A DNA stretch of 64,000 nucleotides from JAFAQB01 sp046724555 (GCA_046724555.1 JBKOWU010000017.1:1-64000), one strand, 5' to 3'; counted from the first letter of the stretch, positions 26,373 to 36,256 are shown. Numbers and translations are program-made. The notes: generated by a model from the sequence alone, not told the origin.

Positions 26373-27098
26373 TTAGGCATGTGTATGTCTATCCTTTCTC
26401 ATAATCTCTATAACCTTTTCATCGTTGACAGCCTCGAAATTTTGGTAGTATTCTCCTACAGAACTGAAAAATGAAGGTTTCGTAACAACTTCTATGTAAT
26501 CTGCTTCCTTTCTTAGCAAATTATTTACTGTATCTCTTGGAGCTACAGGTAGTGCAATAATTAATTTACTATTCGGAGCTATTGCCTTTCTAACTGATCT
26601 GGCAGCAGCTATCATCGTAGCACCTGAGGCTGCTCCGTCATCTACTAAAATTGTTGTTGTGGCCCACTGGCCGTCGATTTTGTTTACATACGCCTCCTGG
26701 GGTTTCTTTTGCGTGTATAGAGCATATCTACGCTCAATTTCCTGCAGCTGTCTACTTTTTTCTTTTTCAATGTAATCTTGTGGTATATCTAAATCTCTAA
26801 CAGTTCTATAATCCATGTAAGTGGTGCCGTCACTCATTATCGCACCAAAAGCAGCCTCTTCGTTGTTTGGTATTGTTAATTTTCTTGGTATAACAAGATC
26901 AAAATGCGAAGCTTTGAGTTTTGTTGCTATCACGTCTGCTAGCACAATTCCACCGCGTGGAATACCTAGGACCGATACCGCATTATTTCTCAGCCCCTCT
27001 TTAGTGATACTGTCGATCAATGCTGCAGCCAATATATTTGCAGCAGCGATTCTATCTCTAAATTTAAACTGAAGCTTTTTTTTTATTGCCTCAAACAT
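26373..27098 (-). CDS. Phosphoribosyltransferase-family protein
   Basis: The 241-residue protein has the PRPP-binding loop TTILVDDGAASGATMIAAA, preceded by SVLGIPRGGIVLADVIATKL and the NNEEAAFGAIMSDG flexible-loop region. This stand-alone type resembles the predicted phosphoribosyltransferases found alone or fused to dienelactone-hydrolase-like domains. The base it acts on, if any, is unknown. The 5' flank is A+T rich; the gene is convergent with the broken ODP gene. Confidence 0.85.
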   Translation of the reverse strand: MFEAIKKKLQFKFRDRIAAANILAAALIDSITKEGLRNNAVSVLGIPRGGIVLADVIATKLKASHFDLVIPRKLTIPNNEEAAFGAIMSDGTTYMDYRTVRDLDIPQDYIEKEKSRQLQEIERRYALYTQKKPQEAYVNKIDGQWATTTILVDDGAASGATMIAAARSVRKAIAPNSKLIIALPVAPRDTVNNLLRKEADYIEVVTKPSFFSSVGEYYQNFEAVNDEKVIEIMRKDRHTHA

Positions 27099-27453
27099 AT
27101 CTAATAGTATTATATCTCATCATAAATATATCAGATATTTTCGATGAGCTAGTTCTAGATTCAAATCCTTTGGCACGCGGTATATTAACAAAGTCAACTT
27201 AATAACCACATCGCCATTTTTGTCTGTACTTTGTGTTAAATCTCTCATGCTAGATAATAGCCATCTTTATGAATTCTGCTTTACAGACGTGCATATAATT
27301 GAAATCCGCAGATGCCCATTAGAATTTATGATATCATAAAAAGAACTCTTCCAGTGTCTCATATAGAAGCACTGACCAAGCCGAATTATTGATAGATCAA
27401 ATAATAACAGTACTTAGCATCGTATATAACTGCTAAGAAGAAATTGTATTATT
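27099..27453. other. Divergent intergenic region, no gene recognised
   Basis: Holds the promoters of the minus-strand phosphoribosyltransferase and the plus-strand secreted protein. A GATTCAAATC at about 27161 resembles a tRNA T-loop but has no pairing arms. Confidence 0.35.
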
Positions 27454-28245
27454 GTGTATCGTAAACACATGGTTTTATTGCTGTCCGGAATCATGGCCGC
27501 TTTTGGAATAAGTGTGAGTATTATAATAATTGCTGTGAACGGCGGTTTTTCAGGTCCTGGCCCTTCGTTATTTAATCCTCCGACTGCTTCTAATCTGTGG
27601 GCCGTAGGTGGAAATGTACGCGCAGGTACTATGCTAAACTATTCATTGACCAGGATAGGATCGCATGACTCTCCTTGGAGCAGCCTAGGCTCAAATAGCT
27701 CACTAATAAATTCATTTGTCTCTCTGGATTTTGCTCAGGATGAAACTAATGGCATTCTTAATAATAATGATTGGAAAGTGACGATCCACATTATTAATGA
27801 AACAAAACAGTCGCCTTCAATAAATATGCAGACAATATCTTCGAGCAGTAATATCAAGGAAGGAACCATCTTCTTATCAAAACAACAATTAACTAATGCT
27901 GCTTCCCATCCAATCAGCCAGGATTTCCTGCAATATTATGAACCAATAGAATCTTCTATACTCGAAATTAGAGATATTGCATTGCAACCAGAATATCTCG
28001 TAGTGGGAGCGCATTGGAATTCGATTAGCACAAATGTAGCAACCATTCCTGTAAAAGTAACCGCTCAAGAAAAGATCCGAACAACAGCAGGAACATTCAA
28101 CACCTTTATATTATCTTATACTATTGGTTCCAAAACTAGTCGTATTTGGATAGATCAGCACGCCCCTCTTCCGATTAAAGCACAAGTCTATAATACTCAG
28201 GACCAGCTTCAATACGAGTATAATTTGATTGGGTACAAAAAATAG
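27454..28245 (+). CDS. Membrane-anchored extracellular protein, function unknown
   Basis: The 263-residue product has an N-terminal hydrophobic anchor (MVLLLSGIMAAFGISVSIII) and then a Ser/Asn/Ile-rich extracellular domain with a beta-sandwich look: alternating strands such as WKVTIHIINET, SILEIRDIALQ, IPVKVTAQEKI and TFILSYTIGSKTSRIWID. The closing LPIKAQVYNTQDQLQYEYNLIGY resembles the final strands of secreted domains that report on an attached carbohydrate or lipid, but no family is certain. Multiple N-x-S/T sequons suggest glycosylation. Confidence 0.6.
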   Translation: MYRKHMVLLLSGIMAAFGISVSIIIIAVNGGFSGPGPSLFNPPTASNLWAVGGNVRAGTMLNYSLTRIGSHDSPWSSLGSNSSLINSFVSLDFAQDETNGILNNNDWKVTIHIINETKQSPSINMQTISSSSNIKEGTIFLSKQQLTNAASHPISQDFLQYYEPIESSILEIRDIALQPEYLVVGAHWNSISTNVATIPVKVTAQEKIRTTAGTFNTFILSYTIGSKTSRIWIDQHAPLPIKAQVYNTQDQLQYEYNLIGYKK

Positions 28246-28784
28246 GATTACCATCTTAATTGGGTTTGGTTACTAGTTTGAACCTTTAGATCAGTACAGC
28301 GGTTTGGCTAGAGGGCTTGAACGATTTAGCTATTTTTATCAATTTTACAAAAAATAAATTCAGATAGTGGGGAAATGCTATTGGCTCGTAGATCATGGTA
28401 TACAAATGATTCCATTTTCGTACAACACATCTCACTAATATACTGGCTTATCTCTCAGTGAATATATCCCTGTAATCGAAAAAGTATGATGTGATTTTCG
28501 TTATTTCCAGGAATATTTTTTCAATAATGTGACTGTAAAAACGTGATTAGCCTAATTACTCTTAATTGTGCAGAGAACAGAGAAATAGCTTCCCGCTTTT
28601 ATATACGTGATTATTTTCTGCTGCAAAAAATACGTAGCTGACAGAAGAACTATGGCATAAGTACACTAGTGACATTTGAGCATTAGAGCATACTCTTAAA
28701 GCATAACTCTGAACTACTCATTTTTCTTTCTTCCTATGCCGAAACAAAATTCCAAATGCTTGCCGAAGACAGTGTAGGTTGGAC
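28246..28784. other. Intergenic, nothing recognised
   Basis: A 540-bp gap between a plus-strand and a minus-strand gene. A reverse-strand GGTTCAAAC near 28280-28288 looks tRNA-like but is not flanked by a stem. No coding frame is convincing. Confidence 0.35.
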
Positions 28785-28922
28785 TTAGCCTCCTCCTCCT
28801 GCGCCCATTCCTCCACCTGTTGATTCAACTTCTACCGATTCTAATTCTTTATCTTCCTCTATCTTATCCTTTAATTTTTTGTTTTCTGGAGTTTCGGCTT
28901 CTACGTTACTATCTGAAGACAT
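28785..28922 (-). CDS. 45-residue charged protein with a Gly-rich C-terminus
   Basis: The frame encodes a highly charged coil (ENKKLKDKIEEDKELESVEV) ending in STGGGMGAGGGG. The repeated Gly tail is reminiscent of the GGM tails of archaeal chaperonins, although this is not a chaperonin fragment. Codon use and charge pattern look real. It is followed by the Mo/W transporter genes on the same strand, which begin 1.2-2 kb away. Confidence 0.5.
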   Translation of the reverse strand: MSSDSNVEAETPENKKLKDKIEEDKELESVEVESTGGGMGAGGGG

Positions 28923-29056
28923 TATAAATTAAGTAATACCGTATCTTCTTTAATAAGATAATGCTATATACAATCCAACCTACAAAGGCGAATAAATATT
29001 ATTATATACATCAATCCAGCTTTCTTTATTTGCATCGAGTTTTTTTCCATCCTAGG

Positions 29057-30184
29057 TTATTCTTCTTCTTTTTCTTCTTCACGAACCACCTGAGGAGAAG
29101 AGGCCTTAAACATAGCAAACACTTCGTCGCCTTGACGTATTTGTAAGTCAGCTCTGGCTTCTTCTGTAATTCTTGATGTCAGATGAAAGCTATCAGCAAC
29201 CATAAATACATCTACTATGGCCGCATCGTATTTAGTAATCTTCACAACTTTTGATCTTAGAACGTTTCTCGCGCTAGTCTTGACCATCTGCTTTGAAAGG
29301 ATTATATCTTCTGGCCTAATAAGTATCCCAACCTTAGAGCCAATATTGTAATTGCCTAGTGTTTCTAATAGAGTCGATCCCGCTTTGAAAGTAGTGATTC
29401 CGCCTAGTGATTTTATAACACCTCCTTCTAGATAGTTGTTGCCTTGTATACTAGTTAGAATGTTAGACAATAGCCTCGAGGTTGAATCCTTGTCGTTGGA
29501 GTCATATTGTCGCATCATCATCAAAGATCCGAGTTTAGACGAATATTCCATGATGCCGCTTTGTAAGACACAAACTGAGTCAGCAAGCGCATACACGTCA
29601 TCTTCAAAGTGAGTCACACAAATAGTTGGTGCAGATTGTCTTCTGAGAATGTGTCTCATCTCTATGCGTAGTTTTCTTTTGGTAGCTGTATCTAGATGGG
29701 CAAGGGGTTCGTCCATCAATATGATTTTAGGCTTTGTTATAAGCATTCTAGCTAATGAAACCTTCTGCATCTCGCCCCCACTCAGTCCATGGATACGTCT
29801 ATGAGTTAGATGTGAGATTCCAAGATCTTCTAGCAGATTATTGATCTCAACATCATTATTGTTCCTATGTTTCAATTTCTTTTTAGTTCCGAAAATTACA
29901 TTCTCATATACGTTCATGTGAGGAAATAGACTAGGATTTTGGAAAGTATAACCAATATTTCGACGTTCTACAGGTACAGAGGTCATATCTTTTCCATCAA
30001 CCAGTATCGAACCACCATCGGGTTTCAACAATCCCGAGATGAGGTTGAGAAGTGTAGTTTTGCCACTCCCTGTGGGGCCAATGATAACTAATATCTGATC
30101 ATCATTTACTTTCAAATTCAAAGGTCCTAACCTAAATCCTCCCACGAATTTTTTAGTCAGGTTGACAAGTTCCAATTCTACCAC
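29057..30184 (-). CDS. Molybdate/tungstate-type ABC transporter ATP-binding protein
   Basis: The 375-residue ATPase has Walker A IIGPTGSGKTTLLNLIS, Q-loop YTFQNPSLFPHMNV, signature GLSGGEMQKVSLARML, Walker B IILMDEPLAHLD and the H-loop in TICVTHFEDD. A C-terminal TOBE/MOP-type domain (GSKVGILIRPEDI, then SRITEEARADLQIRQGDEVFAMFKA) is typical of ModC/WtpC and binds oxyanions or regulates the pump. The permease lies 10 bp upstream in the operon. Molybdate or tungstate is inferred from the paralogous binding protein at 48605. Confidence 0.85.
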   Translation of the reverse strand: MVELELVNLTKKFVGGFRLGPLNLKVNDDQILVIIGPTGSGKTTLLNLISGLLKPDGGSILVDGKDMTSVPVERRNIGYTFQNPSLFPHMNVYENVIFGTKKKLKHRNNNDVEINNLLEDLGISHLTHRRIHGLSGGEMQKVSLARMLITKPKIILMDEPLAHLDTATKRKLRIEMRHILRRQSAPTICVTHFEDDVYALADSVCVLQSGIMEYSSKLGSLMMMRQYDSNDKDSTSRLLSNILTSIQGNNYLEGGVIKSLGGITTFKAGSTLLETLGNYNIGSKVGILIRPEDIILSKQMVKTSARNVLRSKVVKITKYDAAIVDVFMVADSFHLTSRITEEARADLQIRQGDEVFAMFKASSPQVVREEEKEEE

Positions 30185-30194
30185 TTTGATGAAT

Positions 30195-31001
30195 TCACCA
30201 CCGAAGCCTCAATAGATCTTGTCTCTGCCTTCTTCTCGTAATATAAAATACAAATACAGCTATAAGCGATAAGACAATAGCCAATATTATGTCAGGAACT
30301 GCATTTCTTAGCCCACCAATCGCATTGTCTTCAAAGATTTGAATAGATATGGTATGAGGATTATACGCCATCATCATTGTGGCTCCAAGCTCGCCTATCG
30401 CCCTGACCCATGACAATATCAATCCTACAACAATACCTGTCTTAGCCAGGGGGACTGAAACCCTAAAGAAGGTTTCAATCCTTGTTTTACCTAATACCCG
30501 AGCTATATTTTCGTAAGACTCATCCACCGACTCAAATGCTGCCTGACTTGCAAGTATAATAAATGGGGATGCGACATAAGTTTGTGCTATTATAATGCCA
30601 AGTACAGATTGCGTGAATTCAACTGCAGGAAAAGCTTTCACTATAGGTGAATACGGTCCAAACACCCCTAAGAGAAGAGCCCCACTTGCAAGCGGAGGCA
30701 GGACTAATGGTACAATGACAATTATCCTTAAGATAAATTTGCCTGGGAAATTTTTGAATCGGGCTAAGAAGTATGACAAAGGTATTCCAAATATACAGAG
30801 CAGAAATGTAGAAGCTGTTGCAGAGAACACACTGAGGATAAAGGCATTGGTGAGCTGAGGTCGTAATATCGCATGTAGTAACATTGTAGGCTCTACAAAT
30901 ACCATCAGAGTCACAAGTGGATAAGCAACATAAGCCAACGCTATCCCAGACAAAACAATTATAATTATATTAAATCCCTGAAGCCTCACTCTCATTATCA
31001 T
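30195..31001 (-). CDS. Molybdate/tungstate-type ABC transporter permease
   Basis: The 268-residue protein has six hydrophobic segments (for example IIIIVLSGIALAYVAYPLVTL; LVLPPLASGALLLGVFG). The conserved cytoplasmic EAA loop ESVDESYENIARVLGKTR contacts the ATPase. The CysT/ModB-type signature SWVRAIGELGATMMMAYNP near the C-terminus is what identifies the oxyanion class. It precedes the ATPase gene by 10 bp. The binding-protein gene expected in this operon is absent; the best candidate is 17.6 kb away. Confidence 0.85.
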   Translation of the reverse strand: MIMRVRLQGFNIIIIVLSGIALAYVAYPLVTLMVFVEPTMLLHAILRPQLTNAFILSVFSATASTFLLCIFGIPLSYFLARFKNFPGKFILRIIVIVPLVLPPLASGALLLGVFGPYSPIVKAFPAVEFTQSVLGIIIAQTYVASPFIILASQAAFESVDESYENIARVLGKTRIETFFRVSVPLAKTGIVVGLILSWVRAIGELGATMMMAYNPHTISIQIFEDNAIGGLRNAVPDIILAIVLSLIAVFVFYITRRRQRQDLLRLRW

Positions 31002-31423
31002 GGAATTGTCACTAATTAGGTTTGTATTAGCAAATTATGCTAGATTATCTCCTTTCGTTATTTTCCTAAGGTGAGGCATGGGTTTCTTACTGTGCATTTA
31101 TAATTACTATATATATAGAAATGTTAATTCACATGTGTTGTGATTGTTATTCACTACGACAAACGCAAGCATTCTAATATTTATGATAAAAAATAACAAA
31201 AATGAAAATGCCTTTACGTAATTTTAGCTTTTGAAATCTACGGAATCAATCATTCCATTGTTCATTATTTTGTGAATGTTATAAAATCAATTAGTGCTTG
31301 ACAATTCTGAAGCTAACATATCATTAAGACCTTATGATACCCTTCTCTCTTTATCTAAAGCTCATACATACACAACATATGTGATTGCGCAAAAAAATAT
31401 TGTGTACGTAGCAGTAATCGATG
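31002..31423. other. Upstream region of the oxyanion permease operon
   Basis: Holds the promoter of the permease-ATPase pair (TATATATATAG around 31110-31120). A 77-codon plus-strand frame at 31294-31527 runs into and antisense to the neighbouring gene and is not called. No ModE-like palindrome was recognised. Confidence 0.4.
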
Positions 31424-32608
31424 CTACGTTTGTGATTTTTCCTGTAGGTGGTCTTGAAAAGGAAATGCCTTTAGTTCTTCTGGAACTAGTGGCAAAGAAT
31501 GACGTGACTTTGGTAGTATCAGCATAAGTAGAGCAATAATTGTAGGTGCAAATTGCTTTACTAAGTTATTGAAGAGATTCTTTTCGGCTTCTTGGACTAG
31601 CATCTCAAGACCGTCGTTTAGTAATAAAGGCTCTTGCTGTAGTTTTTGTCCTTCTCCGTCTGCTTTTTGCTTTGTTAATGCGGGAGCTGTTTCATGCATA
31701 TGAGAAGAGGAAGAGCTACCCACCACAGAACGATAAGCACTTGTATGGTTGTAATGCTCATCTAATAGTTGCTCTGAATTTTTCTCTCTAGCCAACCCGA
31801 TCGAAAATCCATACTTAGCCGGATCGTTTGCTATTAATTTAATTAAGGACTGTACAGCTAGTCTTAAGAATGGTTTGTGTTCTGATAAGACACTATGCAC
31901 TTTTTCTTCTGCAAACTTAGTAATATGCAAATACCCCTCATTGTTATTCTCAAAATATGTGACAAAGCCCTGCAATTTCATTCTTTTTTGATACAACTCT
32001 TTTATTTCCTCCTGCACTTTTTCCCTTTCTGCTTCAAGAGACCTAAGCGTGGTGTTCATAGACGAAATTCCATCACTCAAGCTCTGGAACGTAAATGTTG
32101 AATTCCTTATATCTCCTTGGAGCTCTGTGACTCTATTATTGGCTAATTGAAATCTACGTTCTACAGAAGGAAGGTCATCATTCGCTATTCTAACAAGCCT
32201 TTCTACATGCGGTGGCGTTATACCGGAAGCTTTCATCATCTTGTACAATTTGACGAAATATTCAATATCATCTTTAACCTCTTCATATACGCTGTGGAGT
32301 TTGTCAAGCTGTACTAATTTTAGGTATTCTGAATAAAGATCAAGTACCTCTGGCTGCCTTAGCTCCAGCTCGATCGCTACTTCTATAGGCGAGTTACCTT
32401 TTAAAAATAGACTGTAGGCTTGAGATGCTATGTGGGCCTGTTGTTTTTGATGCTCAGTTGCTTCATGACTTTGCTGCTCTCTTTGGACTATAGTCCCAAT
32501 ATCTCTGAAGGACATGTGTTCTTGCTTAGCTATATCACGAATAGAATAGCCTTCATTATGCAGGTTCAAAATTCGTTTTTCCTTTTGCTTTCTTGATGTT
32601 TCAAACAT
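31424..32608 (-). CDS. HTH plus coiled-coil protein, Nitrososphaeria type
   Basis: The 394-residue protein opens with a resolvase-like HTH (ILNLHNEGYSIRDIAKQEHM, then SFRDIGTIV) and then a second sequence-repeat of HTH look (LFLKGNSPIEVAIELELRQP). A long coiled coil follows (residues 140-260, for example LRSLEAEREKVQEEIKELYQ), then a Gln-rich linker. Near the C-terminus a hydrophobic stretch (FAPTIIALLMLILP) may be a membrane anchor. Related multi-copy proteins are common in soil AOA. Function unknown; it may be a DNA- and membrane-binding regulator. Confidence 0.65.
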   Translation of the reverse strand: MFETSRKQKEKRILNLHNEGYSIRDIAKQEHMSFRDIGTIVQREQQSHEATEHQKQQAHIASQAYSLFLKGNSPIEVAIELELRQPEVLDLYSEYLKLVQLDKLHSVYEEVKDDIEYFVKLYKMMKASGITPPHVERLVRIANDDLPSVERRFQLANNRVTELQGDIRNSTFTFQSLSDGISSMNTTLRSLEAEREKVQEEIKELYQKRMKLQGFVTYFENNNEGYLHITKFAEEKVHSVLSEHKPFLRLAVQSLIKLIANDPAKYGFSIGLAREKNSEQLLDEHYNHTSAYRSVVGSSSSSHMHETAPALTKQKADGEGQKLQQEPLLLNDGLEMLVQEAEKNLFNNLVKQFAPTIIALLMLILPKSRHSLPLVPEELKAFPFQDHLQEKSQT

Positions 32609-33190
32609 ATTGATCTAGTTTAATAAAATAGAGTATAAAACAAAAATACGCCGATACCAGCTGCTGCTTCCTTGCAACCATCTGTTTTCTGCTAGATACC
32701 ATTGTTTTCAGCTGCTACCAAACTAGGGTCTTATGGAAGACCAGTTAATGGGATAAATATTGCTTTGAATTTTACTTCCTAAAAATGTATTTCAGTCATA
32801 TATGTTCTAGTATATATTTAAGTAGGAATTCAAGACTATACATACGTATTATACCTTGGATCCGATAGACAGTGATACAAGAAGGAACAAATAGGTTCAC
32901 CATACAATTTCAGATGGAATCTATCATCACATGCTGCCAAGGCATCTTGGCCATAATGTCTGGGTTTTATCCTTAAAATGTGACCACAGCACTTCCACCC
33001 TATAATGAAAGCAAATGGCTATTATTTTGAGTTTAGCAAGCATGCAATGGTAGCAGAAGAAGAACAAGCAGAAGGAGAAGATGAAGACGCGCAATCTAAA
33101 GAACAGTAAAGCTATTTCACATGCTCTGTTTTTTAAATGCTTATTGGCAATGCTTCCTACCTTGACCCCGACTTGAATACTTGAATATTC
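32609..33190. other. Intergenic, one doubtful acidic ORF
   Basis: A 34-codon frame at 33005-33109 (acidic tail AEEEQAEGEDEDAQ) is possible but unsupported. A TATA-like TTTTTTAAATGC at 33128-33139 is suitably placed for the microprotein at 33191. Nothing else is seen. Confidence 0.35.
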
Positions 33191-33283
33191 ATGTCATCAT
33201 CATTCTCTACTACTCCTAAAGAGCAATGGTGCTTTCCTTGCAACTCTATAAAGATAAGTTGTCCAGAGCATTGTAATATGTGA
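33191..33283 (+). CDS. 30-residue cysteine-rich microprotein, possible zinc finger
   Basis: The frame encodes 30 residues ending WCFPCNSIKISCPEHCNM, a C-x2-C-x6-C-x3-C array that would suit one zinc or iron ion. The N-terminal 12 residues are polar (SSSFSTTPKEQ). A TATA-like box lies about 55 bp upstream. Too short for most gene finders; the cysteine spacing is the main support. Confidence 0.45.
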   Translation: MSSSFSTTPKEQWCFPCNSIKISCPEHCNM

Positions 33284-33510
33284 TAGGATAAAAGCTATAG
33301 TTATGAAAACAAATAAACCATTATCATGATCTTTTGATCTTCATTGCTGCTGTTCTTTTAACTTAACATTTAACTTCACACGATAAGACTATGAAGAGAA
33401 AAGCTTTTTTCATCTCAGCTTGCATTAGGTGATCGACAACTTTTGTGGTAGCATAAGTCATACTACTAGAATCCAATATATACAATAAATTCTAATCCAT
33501 AGCAACCCAG

Positions 33511-33867
33511 ATGATACTATTCGAACTGGCAATAACAATATTTGCTAAAGTCTTTGGTATCGTGTATAGATGGTTACATGACTATCTTGTTATATACGTT
33601 ATCAATTTTGCAAAAGGGTTTGAGATGGCAATTATTGTCATAGCTGTAATATCTTTTTTATTGTTTAATCTGTTCTTAACAATAAAATATTTAAAGAAAC
33701 TGCCAAAATATTACATTATAGAAATTGTAGATGTATATGGTAATAAAACTGCAGTTGAAGGATTAAGACTCCTTTTTGCAAATCAAGATGTTGCAAATAG
33801 TTACGCTTTATTTTACCAAAATATATACAAGGATCAATATAAGTTCACAGTAATTGGTATTAAGTAA
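33511..33867 (+). CDS. Small membrane protein with cytoplasmic C-terminal domain
   Basis: The 118-residue product has two hydrophobic stretches in its first 60 residues (LFELAITIFAKVFGIVYRWL; FEMAIIVIAVISFLLFNLFL) and a soluble C-terminal part (YYIIEIVDVYGNKTAVEGLR, then LLFANQDVANSYALFYQNIY). The soluble part has strand-helix character and could bind a partner. Family not recognised. Convergent with the PsbP-like gene. Confidence 0.5.
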   Translation: MILFELAITIFAKVFGIVYRWLHDYLVIYVINFAKGFEMAIIVIAVISFLLFNLFLTIKYLKKLPKYYIIEIVDVYGNKTAVEGLRLLFANQDVANSYALFYQNIYKDQYKFTVIGIK

Positions 33868-33990
33868 AAGGCTGTTAATGTATATTCACGATCTAATTCG
33901 CATACCTGCGTACAGTAATAGCTCAGCCGCGGAATATCAAATTAAGGGAAATAAAAGAATTTATGCTGAATCCCTCAGCAACTATTTTCA

Positions 33991-34941
33991 TTATTCGTTG
34001 GTAATCTCAAATGAATCAATTATAGTCTGGGCTGTATGTAAATAATTAGGAAATATTTCTGGCTGTGCGATGTAGGATATGAAATACGCTTTACCTTCCA
34101 CTATGGTAACTAGACTCATTGATTTGTATTGTACATCGTCGCTGTCACCTAGTCCAGTTTCATTATTTCGAATTTGGACAATTTTGACTGCAGGGTGTCC
34201 AGAGAGAAAAAAATTGCTTGCATCAAGTTCAATGAACCTTGATCTGCTATCATTCTGCGATGATGACAACACGCTTTTGGCCAGTTCAGGAGGAGTCATC
34301 CTTGATTCAATTGGGCTAACATTTCTGGCAGAAACTATAATTCTTCCAGCCTTATCTGGCGACTCAATTACCGCGCCACTATGCGTTATGTTTCCTTCGT
34401 TTATTGACCAATCTGAAGGATACCAGATCTTAAAATCCTTATCAGGATTAGTGTAGAGAACGAAATGTTGGGAGTAAGATATTTCAGTTAGCGACACCGG
34501 TGCAGTTTTGCCTAGTTTATTTTCTTGGCTTACTATATTAGTTACCTGAGGCACTGATAGGTAGACATGTTTGCCTGCAGCTGGGGATACATCGTAGATA
34601 GACGCAGTGCAGTGTAATGTAAAGGATTGAATGCAAGTAGTGAATTTTTGTTGGTCTCTTAACGATTGTGTTTTAAATATAAAAGGTACCGTATCAGGAC
34701 TGCTTATGGCCCTGCAACCAAGATTTTCCCTGTTAGAGAATACACATACCGTGGTAATTCCAGTGGGTTCAGTCACATGAACAAATACCTGCAATCCTGA
34801 AGATGACCCTCGTGCTTCACCAATTAAAAAGATTTGACTTAACGCTATCATTAAGATAGTAATTAACAAAATGAGTACTCTTGCCTTTTTGATTAAAAAG
34901 CAGACTCTTGGAATGTATTTGCTATAGTATTGTTTTTCCAT
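33991..34941 (-). CDS. Secreted PsbP-like-domain protein
   Basis: The 316-residue protein has an N-terminal membrane/signal segment (ARVLILLITILMIALSQIFLI). The first extracellular domain (about residues 45-160) contains two cysteines facing each other (RENLGCRAISS; FTTCIQSFTLHC). The C-terminal domain (FKIWYPSDWSINEG, then SARNVSPIESRMTPPELA and KAYFISYIAQPEIF...IDSFEI) matches the PsbP-like fold, common in secreted thaumarchaeal proteins. A second PsbP-like protein is at 36927. Role in AOA unknown. Confidence 0.7.
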   Translation of the reverse strand: MEKQYYSKYIPRVCFLIKKARVLILLITILMIALSQIFLIGEARGSSSGLQVFVHVTEPTGITTVCVFSNRENLGCRAISSPDTVPFIFKTQSLRDQQKFTTCIQSFTLHCTASIYDVSPAAGKHVYLSVPQVTNIVSQENKLGKTAPVSLTEISYSQHFVLYTNPDKDFKIWYPSDWSINEGNITHSGAVIESPDKAGRIIVSARNVSPIESRMTPPELAKSVLSSSQNDSRSRFIELDASNFFLSGHPAVKIVQIRNNETGLGDSDDVQYKSMSLVTIVEGKAYFISYIAQPEIFPNYLHTAQTIIDSFEITNE

Positions 34942-35050
34942 TACACTATTTCTTATTCGATCGTTCTGTATGCGACTTATTTATCAATTTCATTAACTAC
35001 CTGAATTTCTGAAATTCCTTATATTCTTATATCGATTTGAATAGTATGGT

Positions 35051-36256
35051 GTGGTAAGCGCAGACGAAATTAAGAAGAATATAGAACAAAACTGGATTCA
35101 ATTTCTGAATGCAAACTCTGCTAAATTATCTCTAAACACACTTCTCGGCGCTACACCGCCCTCTGTTTTTGTAGGAAGATTTGGTTATCCCAAAGTAAAG
35201 GTAGGGCCGATGTTATCACTACTACATGGTAATACCAAGATATTAGACACACCAGAAATGTGGATTGGAAAGACGTTGGGAGACATACTTAACTATCGTC
35301 TGTCTCTGATAAGAGGAGTAGTGCCAGGTGTAGATGTTAGCAAGGCATCAGGAAAATACATTGAATCTTTGCAGGAGTTATCTATGTCTAAAAAATCAGC
35401 GAACGCAGAAGCAGTATTTGAGAAAGTGCCAGTTGCGGACTGTGAACCAGGAAAAAACTATGTGGCTGACTTTAACGCCCCTTTTGGCCTAGTTGCACCT
35501 CTGAAGAGTTTCAAAACTTCCTCATCACTTTCAGCAGATCACAGTATAGAGAATGCTTATTATGATAAGGATTTGCCAGCAACTCAAGCGATGGTTAGTC
35601 TCTACCAGCGAGGGATTGAAGTGAGCCGAATTCAGCGAGTTCTCAGCATGGGAATGCTGGGATTACAAAAAAATAGAAGGTTAGTACCCACGAGATGGAG
35701 TGTATCTGCGACAGATGATGCTATTTCCTCTGATTTAGTAAGTCAAATAGAGTTATATCCGACAACCAATTTCTTTGAGGTTTACAAATACTCGCATATA
35801 GGCAACTATTACTCTATTATATTGATTCCAGATGATGTATGGAACTTTGAAATGCATGAAGCTTGGTTCGATAACAATGGAAATCTGGGGATGGCAGCCG
35901 ATTTTGAAAATGCTAAAGGCCTTGATCATTATCCTTCTATAGCAGGGGCTTATTTTGCTGCTAGATTGGGCGTTGCAGAATATCTCTTTAATAGACGAAG
36001 AAAAGCGACGGCATTAGTTTTAAGAGAGATTCGTCCAGAATATATTATACCGGTTGGTGTATGGCAGATAAGAGAAGGAGTTAGAGAAGCATTCAAGGGA
36101 CAACGAGGCGAATTCGATAGTTTTGAAAAGGCGTTGGATTTTGCATGCATTGATTCATCTGTATCTGGTACGGAATGGATAAGAAACAGTGTGATCTATA
36201 AGAACATGACACAACAAAGGAGAATTACGGAGTTCAGTGAGAGAGATTTGTTATAA
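35051..36256 (+). CDS. nreA: Nre-family DNA-repair protein
   Basis: The 401-residue protein matches archaeal NreA/NreB. The N-terminal half has SVFVGRFGYPKVKVGPML and LDTPEMWIGKTLGDILNYRL. The centre has YQRGIEVSRIQRVLSMGMLG and RRLVPTRWSVSATDDAIS. The C-terminal half has YYSIILIPDDVWNFEM and REIRPEYIIPVGVWQIREGV. Nre proteins take part in mitomycin-type damage repair in Haloferax and interact with PCNA. The C-terminus QRRITEFS resembles a PCNA-interacting (PIP) box, QxxIxxFS. Start is GTG 35051. The zinc finger seen in some NreA proteins is not visible. Confidence 0.85.
   Translation: MVSADEIKKNIEQNWIQFLNANSAKLSLNTLLGATPPSVFVGRFGYPKVKVGPMLSLLHGNTKILDTPEMWIGKTLGDILNYRLSLIRGVVPGVDVSKASGKYIESLQELSMSKKSANAEAVFEKVPVADCEPGKNYVADFNAPFGLVAPLKSFKTSSSLSADHSIENAYYDKDLPATQAMVSLYQRGIEVSRIQRVLSMGMLGLQKNRRLVPTRWSVSATDDAISSDLVSQIELYPTTNFFEVYKYSHIGNYYSIILIPDDVWNFEMHEAWFDNNGNLGMAADFENAKGLDHYPSIAGAYFAARLGVAEYLFNRRRKATALVLREIRPEYIIPVGVWQIREGVREAFKGQRGEFDSFEKALDFACIDSSVSGTEWIRNSVIYKNMTQQRRITEFSERDLL

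Noticed and set aside
27150..27185. GATTCAAATC resembling a tRNA T-loop
   Set aside because: No pairing T-stem or acceptor strands on either side, even allowing for an intron.
31294..31527. 77-codon plus-strand frame
   Set aside because: Its second half is antisense to the real coiled-coil gene and the first half has no recognisable features.
33005..33109. 34-codon acidic ORF
   Set aside because: No ribosome-binding site or conserved motif; acidic stretch could result from GAA/GAT-rich DNA.
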